Shown: positions 47,510 through 59,892 of the stretch, piece by piece | Numbering within the stretch: position 1 is the first letter of the stretch | Layout of the letters: the number at the start of each line of letters is the position of its first letter | Source of the DNA: Primulina eburnea | Taxonomy: Eukaryota > Streptophyta > Magnoliopsida > Lamiales > Gesneriaceae | DNA: 64,000 bases | NCBI RefSeq assembly: GCF_022965805.1 | Contig: NW_027331395.1 | Coordinates: forward strand, 186,001-250,000 | Direction of reading: 5' to 3' | The notes under the pieces: generated by a model | Databases searched by the model: none | What the model saw: the letters and a program-made list of their open reading frames with translations, nothing else | What the model was told of the DNA's origin: nothing | Translations under genes and position numbers: made by a program

Positions 47510-50500
47510 TCACGGCACGAACAACTCAGGATACTTCTCTCTCATCTCATCCTCTGGTTCCCACGTAGCCTCCTCTAACAAATGGTTCCTCCAAAGAACT
47601 TTAACAATGCCGATCTCTTTGTTCCTCAGAACTCTAACTGTGCGATCCAAAATCTGAATCGGAATCTCTTGATACGTCAAATTCGGCATCAAGTCCAATG
47701 GCTCATGGCGTAGAACATGGGAAGGATCTGCAACATACTTCCTGAGCATCGAAACGTGAAACACATTATGAACTCTGTCAAGATCTGGAGGTAGGGCTAA
47801 TCTGTAGGCTCTGTCACCAACTCTGTCCAAAATCTCGAATGGACCAATAAATCTAGGACTCAACTTGCCCTTCTTGCCAAATCTCATCACACCCTTGAGA
47901 GGTGCTATCTTCAGAAACACGTGGTCGCCAATCTCGAACTGCAAAGGTCTGCGACGAACATCTGCATAGCTCTTCTGTCTGGACTGGGCAGTCTTCATCC
48001 TTTCTCTGATAACAGCAACAACATCAGCAGTCTGCTGGACCAACTCTGGTCCCAACATCTTCCTCTCACCAACCTCGTCCCAATACAAGGGAGACCTGCA
48101 CTTCCTGCCATAAAGTGCCTCATACGGTGCCATGCCAATCGTCGCCTGGTAGCTATTATTATAAGTGAACTCAGCCAAAGGCAACAAAGAATCCCAGCTA
48201 CCTGGAAAGTCAATAGTACACGCTCTGAGCATATCCTCAAGAATCTGAATGACTCTCTCTGACTGACCATCACTCTGAGGATGATAGGCTGTACTGAATG
48301 CTAACCGCGAACCCATAGCTCTGTGCAAACTCTTCCAAAACTCTGAAGTAAATCTGGGGTCACGATCAGACACGATCGACACAGGGACACCATGAAGTCT
48401 TACAATCTCTGCTATGTAGTCCTCGGCATACTGGTTCATCGAATACGTCGTCTTGACTGGAAGAAAGTGCGCTGACTTAGTCAATCTATCAACGATAACC
48501 CAAATAGAACTGAAACCTCTCCGCACTCTGGGAAGACCAGTCACGAAATCCATCGTAATATGCTCCCACTTCCACTGAGGAATCGGCAACGACAACAATG
48601 TCCCAGCAGGTCTCTGGTGCTCAATCTTCACCTGCTGACAAGTAAGGCACTGAGAAATGAACACGGCAACATCCTTCTTCATACCTGGCCACCAGTAGAG
48701 TCGACGAAGATCCTGATACATCTTCGTACTGCCTGGATGAATCGAATACGGCGCGGTATGAGCCTCTGTCAGAATATCTCTACGAATATCGTCGCCAGAA
48801 GGAACACAAATACGACCTCTGAAAGTCACCAAACCATCACCATTCAAGGCAAACTCTGAATTACCTCTAATCTCTGCTCTATCTCTCAACTCTGTCAACT
48901 GAACATCAGTCGACTGCTCTCTACGGATCCTGTCCGTCAATGAAGATCGAATAACTAACGCTGAAAGACGAGCAATGGTGCCTGGAATCACCAGATCAAT
49001 CTCCTCTCTCTGCAAATCCATCAGCAACGGTCTCTGAATCAAAGAACTCAATGAAACACTCGACTTGCGGCTTAAAGCATCAGCCACAACATTCGCCTTC
49101 CCTGGGTGATAACTGATAGTTACATCGTAATCCTTGACAAGCTCTAACCACCTCCTCTGCCGCATATTGAGCTCTTTCTGCGAGAACAGATACTTCAAAC
49201 TCTTGTGGTCTGTGAAGATCTCACACTTTTCGCCATACAGATAATGTCTCCAAATCTTAAGGGCGAAAACCACAGCTGCTAGCTCCAAATCGTGCGTCGG
49301 ATAATTCTTCTCATAGTCCTTCAACTGGCGAGAAGCATAGGCAATGACCTTACCTCTCTGCATCAACACTGCACCGAGACCCTTCTTCGACGCATCGGTA
49401 AAGACCACAAAATCCTCTGAACCGCTGGGCAATGCGAGAATAGGAGCTGACGTCAATCTATCCTTCAACTCCTGAAATGCGCTCTGGCAATCTATAGACC
49501 ACTCGAACTTCACAGTCTTCCTTGTCAGATTGGACAATGGCAGGGCAATCTTGGAAAAATCCGAAATAAAACGACGATAATAACCCGCCAAACCAAGGAA
49601 ACTGCGTACCTCTGAAACAGTCGTAGGAATAGGCCACTTCTGAATCGCCTCTATCTTCATCGGATCAACAGCAATGCCATCCCTCGAAACGACATGGCCT
49701 AGAAAAGAAATCTGATCCAGCCAAAACTCACACTTCTTCAACTTAGCAAACAACCTCCGCTCTCTCAACAACTGGAGAACAACTCTGAGATGCTCTGAAT
49801 GAAGCTCTCTGGTCTTGGAATAGATCAATATATCGTCGATAAAGACAATGACGAAGCTATCCAAATACGGCTTGAACACACGGTTCATCAGGTCCATGAA
49901 AACAGAAGGGGCATTGGTCAAACCAAAAGACATCACGAGAAACTCATAGTGACCATACCTGGTCCTGAAAGCCGTCTTAGGGATATCAGACTCCCTAACC
50001 TTCAACTGATAGTAGCCAGACCGAAGATCAATCTTCGAGAAAACAGTGGCACCCTGGAGTTGGTCAAATAGATCGTCAATCCGTGGCAACGGATACTTGT
50101 TCTTGATCGTCACTTTGTTGAGCTCTCTGTAATCGATACACAGACGCAAGGAACCATCTTTCTTCTTAACAAATAGAACCGGAGCTCCCCAAGGCGAAGA
50201 ACTCGGACGAATGAAACCCTTATCTAGAAGATCCTGCAACTGCGTCTTCAACTCTTTCATCTCGGTAGGAGCCATCCTATACGGAGCCTTAGAAATAGGA
50301 ACCGTACCTGGAGCAAGATCAATAACAAACTCTACATCTCTATCCGGCGGCAAACCCGGAACATCATCCTCAAACACATCCGCAAACTCCCTCACCACAT
50401 CAATATCATCAATATTCAACTTAATCAGTCTATCCATATCCACAACAGATGCTAGAAAAACATCACAACCTCTACACAAAAGCCTCTCAGCATCAAGACA

Positions 50501-51940
50501 CGAAATAAAAGGAAGGACCAGCGAAGTACCTGAGCTGGCGAGAACTCCTCCCTGGCCATCATCTGCAAAAGTCACCGTCTTAGCAACGCAATCAATAACA
50601 GCACGATAGGTCGACAGCCAATCCATGCCAAGAATAACATCAAAGGCAACCATCGGGATCACAATCAAATCAGCAAAGACCTCTCGATCAACAAAACGAA
50701 CGGGGCACGCATACACTATGGAAGTCGGGCACAAAACATCTCCCGAAGGCAAAACAACACTAAGCTGAAGGGGAATAACAGAAGGAACTATACCCAAAGA
50801 TCTCAAAAACAATTCAGACATAAAAGAATGAGTAGCACCAGTATCAATCAAAGTAGTAGCTACTCTGCCTGAAATTAAAATGGAACTAGAGATTACAGAA
50901 GAATTACGATTAATACCTTCCTTAGTCATCGAAAAGATACGACCCTGCACCTTCTCCTGGCTAGCTCCCCTAGGACAATCTCTGGAAATATGGCCTGGCA
51001 TGCCACAACGATAACAAGAACGAGAGCCAAATCTACACTCTCCACGATGAGGTCTGCTACACTTGGGACACAAATATCTCTCAGAATCAGACGGAGCAAC
51101 TGGCGCTGACGGTGGTCTAGGACTCTGATCCACCTTGCCCTTCCCCTTGAATCGATCTCTGCCACGCTGACCTGAACTCTGGCCTCTTTGAACATTAGCC
51201 TGGTGCCTCGCCTGTCTCTCCCTGGCGATATCCTTCTCGTCCTGCTCTGCTAGCAACGCCTTGGACACAATCTCCTTGAAAGTCACAGCCTTGGACATAT
51301 TGATATCACGCCTGATCTCCGCTCTAAGGCCTCGAATGAAGTGAGCACCTTTATCTTTATCACTGGTAGCAATGTACGGAGCAAAAAGGCAACCCTCCTC
51401 GAACCTGAGAATATACTCATCCACATTCAAGCTCCCCTGACGAAGCTCCAAGAACTCTGTGACCTTCCTCGCTCGCAGTGCATCAGGAAAGTACTTGTCG
51501 TAGAAAAGCTCAGTAAACTCAGACCACTTCAAAGTAGAAACATCAATGCCAACCTTGGTCGCATTCCACCACAAACGTGCAGCTTTAACCAGCATGAAAA
51601 CAGCACAACTGATACGGTCTCTGTCCTCATAGTGGAGATGATCAAAAATCGCCTCCAAAGCCTTGACCCACTCTACTGCAGCTAAAGGATCGGAGCTGCC
51701 TGGAAACTCGGGTGGATCCATCCTCTTAAACGTAGAAAAGATAGCATCAGAACTAACTGCTACTGGAGCAACCTGCCCCCTACCTTGGTCTCTGCCCTGG
51801 CCTGCTCCTTGCAGTCTAAGCAGCTGCTGGATCTGCTCACTGTGAACCTTAGCCTGCTCCTTCAGTAACTTGCCGAACTCGTCGACAACTCTCGAGGACG
51901 AACTATCCTCCCCCTCTGACGCCTTACGCTTAGGAGGCAT
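47510..51940 (-). CDS. Gag-pol polyprotein of T3 (Tekay-like chromovirus), 1476 aa
   Basis: One uninterrupted frame from ATG (CAT at 51938-51940), four residues longer than T2 because of small gag indels. Gag domain about 60-255; zinc motifs [12 protein letters not shown] about 291-303 and [14 protein letters not shown] 309-322; protease DTG 366-368; RT FIDD 700-703; RNase H Asp 849 (FTDAS); integrase zinc residues H1061, H1068, C1098, C1101; catalytic D1131, D1192, E1228; C-terminal chromodomain to residue 1476. No lesion is visible. The proteins assemble the virus-like particle, copy the RNA and insert the cDNA; the chromodomain may explain insertion into already repetitive DNA. Confidence 0.97.
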   Translation of the reverse strand: MPPKRKASEGEDSSSSRVVDEFGKLLKEQAKVHSEQIQQLLRLQGAGQGRDQGRGQVAPVAVSSDAIFSTFKRMDPPEFPGSSDPLAAVEWVKALEAIFDHLHYEDRDRISCAVFMLVKAARLWWNATKVGIDVSTLKWSEFTELFYDKYFPDALRARKVTEFLELRQGSLNVDEYILRFEEGCLFAPYIATSDKDKGAHFIRGLRAEIRRDINMSKAVTFKEIVSKALLAEQDEKDIARERQARHQANVQRGQSSGQRGRDRFKGKGKVDQSPRPPSAPVAPSDSERYLCPKCSRPHRGECRFGSRSCYRCGMPGHISRDCPRGASQEKVQGRIFSMTKEGINRNSSVISSSILISGRVATTLIDTGATHSFMSELFLRSLGIVPSVIPLQLSVVLPSGDVLCPTSIVYACPVRFVDREVFADLIVIPMVAFDVILGMDWLSTYRAVIDCVAKTVTFADDGQGGVLASSGTSLVLPFISCLDAERLLCRGCDVFLASVVDMDRLIKLNIDDIDVVREFADVFEDDVPGLPPDRDVEFVIDLAPGTVPISKAPYRMAPTEMKELKTQLQDLLDKGFIRPSSSPWGAPVLFVKKKDGSLRLCIDYRELNKVTIKNKYPLPRIDDLFDQLQGATVFSKIDLRSGYYQLKVRESDIPKTAFRTRYGHYEFLVMSFGLTNAPSVFMDLMNRVFKPYLDSFVIVFIDDILIYSKTRELHSEHLRVVLQLLRERRLFAKLKKCEFWLDQISFLGHVVSRDGIAVDPMKIEAIQKWPIPTTVSEVRSFLGLAGYYRRFISDFSKIALPLSNLTRKTVKFEWSIDCQSAFQELKDRLTSAPILALPSGSEDFVVFTDASKKGLGAVLMQRGKVIAYASRQLKDYEKNYPTHDLELAAVVFALKIWRHYLYGEKCEIFTDHKSLKYLFSQKELNMRQRRWLELVKDYDVTISYHPGKANVVADALSRKSSVSLSSLIQRPLLMDLQREEIDLVIPGTIARLSALVIRSSLTDRIRREQSTDVQLTELRDRAEIRGNSEFALNGDGLVTFRGRICVPSGDDIRRDILTEAHTAPYSIHPGSTKMYQDLRRLYWWPGMKKDVAVFISQCLTCQQVKIEHQRPAGTLLSLPIPQWKWEHITMDFVTGLPRVRRGFSSIWVIVDRLTKSAHFLPVKTTYSMNQYAEDYIAEIVRLHGVPVSIVSDRDPRFTSEFWKSLHRAMGSRLAFSTAYHPQSDGQSERVIQILEDMLRACTIDFPGSWDSLLPLAEFTYNNSYQATIGMAPYEALYGRKCRSPLYWDEVGERKMLGPELVQQTADVVAVIRERMKTAQSRQKSYADVRRRPLQFEIGDHVFLKIAPLKGVMRFGKKGKLSPRFIGPFEILDRVGDRAYRLALPPDLDRVHNVFHVSMLRKYVADPSHVLRHEPLDLMPNLTYQEIPIQILDRTVRVLRNKEIGIVKVLWRNHLLEEATWEPEDEMREKYPELFVP

Positions 51941-52059
51941 CCTCTACTCTACAATGCTCACAAGATACCAATCAATACATAACAATAGATAGATGCAAAG
52001 AAAACATACCCGGACAGTTGAAAGTAGACGAAGTCATATGCATTGGTCCGAAGAACACC

Positions 52060-52071
52060 GCTCTGATACCA
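52060..52071 (-). other. Primer-binding site, T3
   Basis: TGGTATCAGAGC on the minus strand, 5 nt from the LTR (spacer TTTAG). Confidence 0.88.
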
Positions 52072-52076
52072 CTAAA

Positions 52077-53662
52077 TGTGACACCCCGATCCTCTTTTAA
52101 AATAAATACGCAGCGGAAATAAAATTTTTCTCTTTAAAATATACGGAAGGAGTTTCAAAATACATTTCATCAAATATCTTTACAAAATAAATACATGATC
52201 ATTTAAATGACATAACAAAAACAAAATATCATTCCTATGATCATGCCAAAATCCTCCTTCCAACGGTGTATGCATATGACCCCCGATCTACAGTCAACGT
52301 CCCGAGGCACCACTCTGATCTGCATCACATGAAAATAACTGGAATGAGAATAAATCTCAGCAAGTGGAACTCTTATATAACAATGAACAATAACTCTGTA
52401 AAACATCTCTTTGAAATCATAAATACCATCAACTCTGAACTGTAAACTCTGAATATCAATAACATAGCAATAGCATAAAAATATGATGGTATTTCTCTTT
52501 TGCTCTGGGGATTGATATCAATAGTATCTCTGCTCTGGGGTTGCTCGTATCCCAAATCGATATAAATACCGATAACTCTGAGGGATATAAGCCTCTGGGC
52601 GATGATCATCTAATATTGCATGCAATCTCTGACTATGTATTTATCAATCCGAAAACATTTAAACTCTTCTCTGGTTTTAACAATCACTTTGAACTCTATA
52701 TATCTCTTTGTATTCCCTTTAATCAATAATGAGACATACAATGCCTCCAATACATATAACAATACATACTATGGATCAAATGAAAGGGAATAACACAATA
52801 AACTCTTTGAAACACATACATATAAAATCATGTGAGCAAAAGGAATGAATTTCCACTTACAAACCCCAACAAACACCTCAACTTAGCTCTTGATCACCAC
52901 CTACAACAAATAATCCACAAATAACACCAATATCAACTAAATATCCAAGATTACAAGCTAAATAATCCATAAATCCACATAAACAACCAACCTAAACAAC
53001 TCTTAATTTACAACCTTAACAGAATCGCACCAAAAACTTACCCAAGCTTCCTAGCACCAAGGAGAACGTCGAACTCAAGTCGAAATTCCAAACAAACGCC
53101 TGAATCGAAGATAGGAATGGAAAGAAATGACTAAAAACCCTAGAAATGGAGAGAAAAGTCGAGAATGGAGGAGAAAAGAAAGGGAAAGTATGGCCAACCA
53201 CTCCAAAAAGTAGCTTAAAAACTCGCCCATACCTTCACCGCGGGTGCGCTCCTCTAAGCACCGCGGGTGCGCAATGGTTACGACATTCTCAAAAATTCTG
53301 GAACACGAACAGCGCGGGTGCGGCGACGCAAGCAGCGCGGGTGCGGTCTCTACCGCAGGGGCGGTCTCTACATCACCGCGGGTGCGGTGTGCTCACGGCA
53401 TTCCGACTCCAAAACAGCACAGTACACCGCGGGGGCACTCCAGTTAAGAGCGCGGGTGCACTCAAGCCACGGCCAAGCACTATTCCCATGCAACTAGAAT
53501 CGATCCGAAACTCTGAAACGAACAACCAACATCAACTAACACCTCAAGACAATAAAACTAACAATACTATAGCCCAAAAAATACAACTCTGAACATCTAA
53601 TCAAATATCCCAAATAACAAACGAAACTTAAATCGTACCGTACACCGGGCTCGGCTATTACA
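52077..53662 (-). repeat. 5' LTR of T3 (1586 bp)
   Basis: Nearly identical to 45884-47469. Dyad cassette 53236-53463; leader donor GGGTAAGT near 53034-53041 on the minus strand. Confidence 0.96.
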
Positions 53663-53667
53663 AAACA

Positions 53668-54250
53668 CATCTGACATCTTATCTAGGCAAACACCAGTCA
53701 ACTATTATATTACTAGCAATTCTGTCACTGCTAGACTCGATTTCAATGAATCTATTGAATACATAAGGATACCATCTGTTCCTTTTTGTAATAATCGAGT
53801 CATAAACAGTACAATAATTTAGGGAATTCTGGATCTAGAATCCTTACCGGAAAATCTCCATTTATCAACCAGATCTGGTTTGAATCTTACCGTTTTTGGC
53901 ACACATTCTACGATATTTCTGTACTTGTTTAGCATATACATGTCAATACTGCAATCAGAATCATATAACACAAGTACATCACAATCTAGTTCAATCTCAG
54001 TCTTATCTAACCGTGGTATATCATGTCACAGAAATCTCTGATATTAACATATTCCTCAACAACCAAGGAATCAATACTACAGTAACCATTAATCCAACAG
54101 ATATAGCATATCTCCATGCTATTCAATCACAGGTATTCATAAATAATGCATTAGTACATATCAATACCTATGCATATAATCATACAAGCAACAGTACCTG
54201 TGGGAATTCGGAGTCTGTTCTTCAGTCATTACCACCAATGACCCTGCTCT
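53668..54250 (-). pseudogene. Decayed pol relic of D2, 5' part (protease remnant)
   Basis: Directly after the gag stop the minus strand aligns with the E protease region over its whole length: TGACTGAAGAACAG start, a degraded DTG site (TACTAATGCA), CTAAACAAGTACAGA for LAKYRA, ATGACTCGATTATTAC for MTRLL. Several in-frame stops. T3 inserted at its far end. Confidence 0.78.
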
Positions 54251-55087
54251 TTAAGATCTTCGAAATTGCCTCTGAGGACAAACTTTAGCAAAGTGTCCCG
54301 TCTGCTTACAGATATTGCACTTACCAAGCACTCCTTGGCATTGTTCTGTAGAATGTCGCCCTCCACACGTCCTGCAATACACTCCGGTATAGCTCGGACT
54401 AGGACTGCTAGAACTAGAGGAATCACTTCCTAACTTCTTGAACTGTTTCTTTTGAATCTTCAATGGTTCTTTCCTCCTATCACTGCTGCTGCCAATCTCA
54501 ACTCTAGAAGGCAGTTGCTGTGGATTTAATGTTGGAAGATCATACGAGACTCCCTGTTGTCCTATCAGAACCGTTTCTGCTCTTTTGGCCCTGTTCAAGA
54601 TATCAGCAAAACTACTCGATTGCTTCACATTCACCAATGTACGTATTTCTGGATTTAATCCCTTAATGAACTGACTAGATATAGCATGATCAGTTCTAGC
54701 TATAAGAGGGGCAAAACGTAACAAGGTGAAGAACTGTGCTAAGTATTCATCAATACTCATCTGACCCTGTTTTAGGTTTGCAAATTCTGCACTTCTGTCC
54801 TCTCTATATGACACGGGGAAGAATCTTTGGTAGAACTCAACCTTAAAAATCTTCCATGAAATCACTGAACGACTCTGCTCTAAAGCTCCTTTGATGAGTA
54901 AGCACCATCTTCTGGCAGCTTCGTGCAACTGGTTCTCAATAAGCCTAATTCTACACTCATCTGTGAAATCTAGGAATTCAAATAACATTTCTATTTCTTC
55001 AAGCCACTTTTCACAATCTGCTGACGTCTCATTTCCCTTCAGAACCAGCGGCTGAAACGATTGGAACTTCTGTAACTGTGTTTCCAT
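54251..55087 (-). CDS. Gag protein of D2 (gag-only element)
   Basis: From the first ATG (METQLQKFQSFQ) 278 codons are open; the frame is open further upstream to 55177. The core gag domain includes FVNVKQSSSFADILNRAKRAE-like sequence (residues about 10-185). Zinc knuckles [13 protein letters not shown] and CNICKQTGHFAKVC close the protein, which ends CPQRQFRRS, the same point as D1. The start codon used by E (MPPRR) is GTA here (55175-55177), so both D copies have lost the ancestral start. Function, if any, would be packaging of D RNA into particles with E-type pol. Confidence 0.85.
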   Translation of the reverse strand: METQLQKFQSFQPLVLKGNETSADCEKWLEEIEMLFEFLDFTDECRIRLIENQLHEAARRWCLLIKGALEQSRSVISWKIFKVEFYQRFFPVSYREDRSAEFANLKQGQMSIDEYLAQFFTLLRFAPLIARTDHAISSQFIKGLNPEIRTLVNVKQSSSFADILNRAKRAETVLIGQQGVSYDLPTLNPQQLPSRVEIGSSSDRRKEPLKIQKKQFKKLGSDSSSSSSPSPSYTGVYCRTCGGRHSTEQCQGVLGKCNICKQTGHFAKVCPQRQFRRS

Positions 55088-55519
55088 CTGAATTTCTGAC
55101 ACGTCTATCTGAGGTTCTGACCTACATATCTGATCATATGAAGTACTGCCTCTTTCTGGAACTCTTCTGGGCGGTACATCTGATTACCAAACACATTAGT
55201 AATCTCGCACTACAATCTGTACCAATCTTTCTCTGATTATGATCATCTTACTGCTGATCATGAATCTGATCTGATTCATACTTAAGAATACATAATACCA
55301 ATTCCAATCACATAATCAGGTAAACATGTATCTTAAAGCAGTAACACATAGTCTCATGCTAGCACATAATGTCAATCAACATTAAATCAATCTCATGCTA
55401 GCACACACATGCAAGGAAAGAAAATTCATCTACCCCGCACATTCTCTTCTATCTCAGTCTAAAGGATCTATCAGTTCTGACTATCTTAATCTAAATGATC
55501 TATCACTAAAGGATCTATC

Positions 55520-55531
55520 GCTCTGATACCA
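55520..55531 (-). other. Primer-binding site, D2
   Basis: TGGTATCAGAGC on the minus strand after spacer ACAGG. The leader next to it repeats the word GATCTATCACTAAA/GATCTATCGC. Confidence 0.86.
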
Positions 55532-55536
55532 CCTGT

Positions 55537-57280
55537 TGTGGGGACCCGGACGCTGATCTTTCTGCTTAATCATCTTTGGGATTTAATTATCAATTAAGAT
55601 AAAACAGGGTCTAAAAATTTTTCTTTTTAAAATGTAACTGCGGAAGGTAATGTAATCTAAACAATATCCATCTATATATAAAAACTACAGTTCAGAAGAA
55701 GAGTACAATAGAGTACAACTTAAGTCTAAGGTTCAATTACTAAATTCAAATAATAAACCAAGTCTGCTACAAGTCCGGAATCACCACGCTAAACTCGTCT
55801 TCTCTCGTCATCTTCTCGACCCTGATCCAGCCCCACATGTTGTCATGCACACATACAAAACAAGACAACAGCCGGATAACTCCGGTGAGAATAAATCCCA
55901 GTATAAAACATGGTAAGCATGTATATCAACAAACTAATTCATAAAACATGCGATCATGTATAAACACAATATATTTCATAATCTATGAAATTAAGCATGC
56001 AGCTCAAATCAGATAAACCTGCATATAAACAATCTAAATCATAAAATAATGCTAGCACAACTGAAAGCAATAACGATGGGTCCCATGATCTAGGAGCCAC
56101 ATCCATATAAGCATGAAGTCCTAATCAAATCATGTCTAGACTTCACTCGATCTATAACTCTAGGGATCCCGTTGTGCATAAGACGGCACTGTCTGTCACC
56201 TACCCTCCCAATCGAGGTGCTGACCGTCTTATTCCTAGACTTCGGCCTGATCTGTATCCGCATCTACAATAGGGGCGGTGATCTTCCCCTAAGCTGTGAT
56301 ATCGCCGAACGTCTAGAAGTCTGCCTGATCTCCAGACTGTCCTATCTTAATGCATGAATACAAAATCTGTAAACAAGCATAATCATCGTAATGCGATGTA
56401 ACATGATCTGTAAACAAAGCATAATCATCTTAACATAATTTGCATACCAGATCTATAAACAAATCTAATCATGTCAAGATATATCATATCATCTCAAAAT
56501 AAAACAATGCACAAGTATGTGATTTTATTGGGCAACTCAATTGTGATCTCAATTGAGTTGTTTCTTCCCGAATATCACATGAATTATACCTTTGTCGTCC
56601 CCGTCTGAGGAAGACGAAGTCTTGAAGTCCAGTCTGTCCATATCCGATCTGAAATGACAATATAAATACACTGTATCAATGTGTAACTCAATTTACAATA
56701 TGTTCTGATCAATACTCAATTCAGTATACAATCTGATCAATGTCTGAACAAGATACAATCTGAGTCATATCAATAATATCACAATCTAATCGAAATCATA
56801 TCTGAATCTGATCAATCTGGATTTAATTCAAATCAACGATTTAACGGAACAATCTGAATATTCTCGTCAATACAACCTTACCAGATATTAATTACAAATC
56901 ATAACCCATATCTGATATAATCCATAATCAATTCATAATTCAAATATGTCCCATTTTCAATCGGTATAATCATAAAATCATAACAATTCCATAATCCGTC
57001 TGTTTTTCAATCCGGTTTCGATTCTACGATGTCTAGTATTCCCAGAATACATAATAATAATCAAATAACAATTTCTCCAATATCATAATTTCAAATGATA
57101 ACAGAACTCCATAAAACTTACGTCCAGTTGTAGCTCTCAACGAGAGGAGTACAGTACTGTGTCCGGAATTAAAATCTGATAACCGAATTAACCAAAATCA
57201 CAATTTTCGCACCAAAACCAAGTTTTGAGAATTTCATGAAGCTTTTCTCGGTTTTGCCTTGAAATTGTCGAGGAAATGAT

Positions 57281-57322
<42 letters not shown>

Positions 57323-57614
57323 ATTGCATGGCCACGTTGAAGAGGTGAATCAATCAATTGCATGGCCACGTTCAAGAGGTGAATCAAGCCAAGTGTCCCA
57401 TGCAACATACATTAATTACACTTTAGTCCCTCAATTTTTCACTAATTGCAAATTGGCCCCCGCTCAATCTTTTTAATTCAATTCAATCCTAAATAATTCC
57501 ATTTCAATCCTAAATAATTGCAAACATCTTGGAATATAAATCAACACTCCAAAAGTTTCCAATTACATATTCTCGGATTAAAATAATATCATCTTTATTA
57601 TCTCGGGCCTTACA
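55537..57614 (-). repeat. 5' LTR of D2 (2078 bp)
   Basis: Matches the 3' LTR apart from the shorter TA tract and a few substitutions. Stem-loop cluster at 56176-56338, where stem A has one mismatch (GCATAAGACGG). Confidence 0.94.
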
Positions 57615-57619
57615 CATTA

Positions 57620-58359
57620 TATCAGGAGATGGTATATCTGTTGATCCTAGTAAGGTTGAAGCCGTGATTAGTTGGCCGAGACCTACGTCTGTACCAGAAA
57701 TTCGCAGTTTTATGGGTTTGGCAGGGTATTACCGACGCTTTATTCAAGACTTCTCGAGTATTGCCAAACCAATTACTCAACTAACTCAGAAGAATGCTCC
57801 GTTTGTTTGGTCTGAAGACTGTGAGACCAGTTTTATTGAACTAAAGAAGAGATTGACCAGTGCTCCGGTATTGACTATCCCGTCAGGTACTGGTGGATTT
57901 GTTGTTTATTGTGATGCATCTCACCGAGGACTGGGTTGTATTTTGATGCAACGGGGGCATGTGATTGCTTATGCCTCGAGACAGCTGAAACCCCATGAAT
58001 CTCGTTATCCAACTCATGATCTTGAATTGGCAGCCATAGTCTTTGCATTGAAGATATGGCGACATTATTTATACGGTGAGAAATTTGAAATCTATGCTGA
58101 TCATAAGAGCTTGAAATATCTGTTTTCGCAATCAGAGTTGAATATGAGACAACGGAGATGGCTAGATTTATTGAAAGACTTTGATTGTGAGATTAAATAT
58201 TATCCAGGGAAGTCCAATGCAGCAGCAGATGCACTGAGTCGAAAGGTATGTGCACTATCCTTATCGACGATAGGTGTCTCGAATTTGATAGAAGACTGCT
58301 GTTTGTCTGGATTATCTTTTGAAACAGATCGTCAGCCTCTGAGATTGTGTGCTATTTGA
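57620..58359 (+). pseudogene. E polyprotein, RT end and RNase H (ends at an in-frame TGA)
   Basis: Coding resumes after the D2 duplication with [14 protein letters not shown] and runs through the RT thumb/connection ([11 protein letters not shown]) and RNase H (FVVYCDAS, Asp codon 57913-57915; [30 protein letters not shown]). An in-frame TGA at 58357-58359 stops the frame, which then continues without shift. Confidence 0.9.
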
Positions 58360-59796
58360 GTTGAACCAGAGCTACTTTTGAAAATTAAAGAAGCTCAGAA
58401 AGTTGATCAGAATATACAGAATTCGATTACAATGGTCAGAGCTGGTCATCAATCGGAGTATCGAGTTTGTGACGGTATTTTGTATGTGAATAATCGTCTG
58501 GTTGTGCCGAATGTTTCGGATTTAAAACAGCGAATACTGTTAGAGGCGCACAACAGTCGTTTTAGCATTCATCCTGGTGGTAGAAAAATGTATAATGACT
58601 TGAAGACACAATACTGGTGGAAACAAATGAAAGCGGACATTGCTACATTTGTATCAAAATGTCTGAATTGCCAACAGGTGAAGGCTGAAAGAAAGAAACC
58701 TGGAGGACTGTTACAGAGTTTGTCGATTCCTGTATGGAAATGGGATCACATTTCCATGGACTTTGTGACACAGTTGCCACGTACCTCCCGAGGTTATGAT
58801 GCGATTTGGGTGGTGATTGATCGATTGACCAAATCTGCATGTTTTATTCCATACAAAATGACCTATAGATATGATCAGATGACCGATATTTATGTTCGAG
58901 AAGTGGTGAGACTGCACGGAGTGCCAAAGTCGATTGTTTCAGACCGTGACCCTCGGTTTACATCGCACTTTTGGCAGAGTTTGCAGCAAGCTCTCGGTAC
59001 AAAGTTACATCTTAGTACCGCATATCATCCACAGACCGACGGACAGTCAGAACGGACGATCCAGACATTGGAAGATATGCTAAGAGCGGTAGTGCTTGAC
59101 TTTAGCACTGGTTGGCAAGATGCATTGCCACTTTGCGAATTTTCGTACAACAACAGCTATCAGACGAGTATTGAGATGGCCCCATTTGAAGCGTTGTACG
59201 GAAAGAAATGCAGATCCCCATTGTATTGGGATTATATCTTTGAAGTTCCTGAGACTGGACCTGATATGATCAGAGATATGACTGAAAAAGTAAAGTTGAT
59301 TCAAAAGAAAATGAAGGCAGCTCAGGACAGACAAGCCAAATATGCCAACCTTCGACGACGACCGTTGGTATTTGAGGTAGGAGATCGAGTATTCTTGAAG
59401 ATTTCTCCTTTCAGAGGTGTTGTCAGATTTGGCAAGAAAGGAAAATTGTCTCCAAGATATGTAGGTCCTTATGAGATTCTTGAAAAGATAGGAGATCGTG
59501 TCTATCGATTAGCATTGCCGCCTTCATTGTCTGAGATACATGATGTTTTTCATGTATCGATGCTACGGATATATCTCCCTGATGATTCTCACGTGATTCA
59601 GCCAGACGAGACTGAGCTGGATGAGACATTGAGCTATGTCGAGAAACCGATCCGGATTATCGATCGTAAAGAGAAATAGCTCAGAACAAAGACGATTCCT
59701 TTGGTGAAAGTTCAATGGACTCGTCATGGCACTGAAGAAGCTACGTGGGAGACTGAATCTGATATGAGACAGGAATTCCCAGCATTATTTCACTGA
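58360..59796 (+). pseudogene. E polyprotein, integrase and chromodomain (second in-frame stop near the end)
   Basis: Same frame as the RNase H part. Zinc domain: His codon 58549-58551, IHPG, CLNC. Catalytic residues present: Asp 58759-58761 (SMDF), Asp 58942-58944 (SDRD), Glu 59050-59052 (QSERT). A TAG at 59677-59679 interrupts just before the chromodomain, whose remnant (TIPLVKVQW, EEATWETESDM, EFPALF) runs to the TGA at 59794-59796. The single-base stops suggest recent loss of function. Confidence 0.9.
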
Positions 59797-59854
59797 TATA
59801 AATTTCTTATACAGTTTTGTATATACACTCCTTATGGATATGATTGATTACCTG

Positions 59855-59874
59855 TGATTTCGAGGACGAAATCA
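59855..59874 (+). other. Pre-PPT stem-loop of E
   Basis: TGATTTCG-AGGA-CGAAATCA, eight perfect pairs. Compared with T (AATTTCG) and D (GAGTTCG), two stem positions differ, each with the matching change opposite. Confidence 0.78.
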
Positions 59875-59880
59875 TGTCTT

Positions 59881-59892
59881 AGAGGGGGAGAA
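59881..59892 (+). other. Polypurine tract of E
   Basis: AGAGGGGGAGAA abuts the 3' LTR; the D elements have nearly the same tract. Confidence 0.85.

Larger units (their letters stand above)
45884..53662 (-). mobile_element. Intact Tekay-like LTR retrotransposon, copy T3 (TSD AAACA)
   Basis: 7779 bp, LTRs of exactly 1586 bp each, duplications AAACA at 45879-45883 and 53663-53667. I noticed one clear LTR difference (GGCATTC near 47087 against GACATTC near 53280). Full-length gag-pol, primer site, hairpin and purine tract are present. It is the youngest insertion and a good candidate for an active copy. Confidence 0.97.

Noticed and set aside
57529..57619. A start of the E RNase H frame within the D2 LTR.
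   Set aside because: The upstream codons are D2 LTR sequence joined by chance. E coding sequence resumes only after the CATTA duplication.
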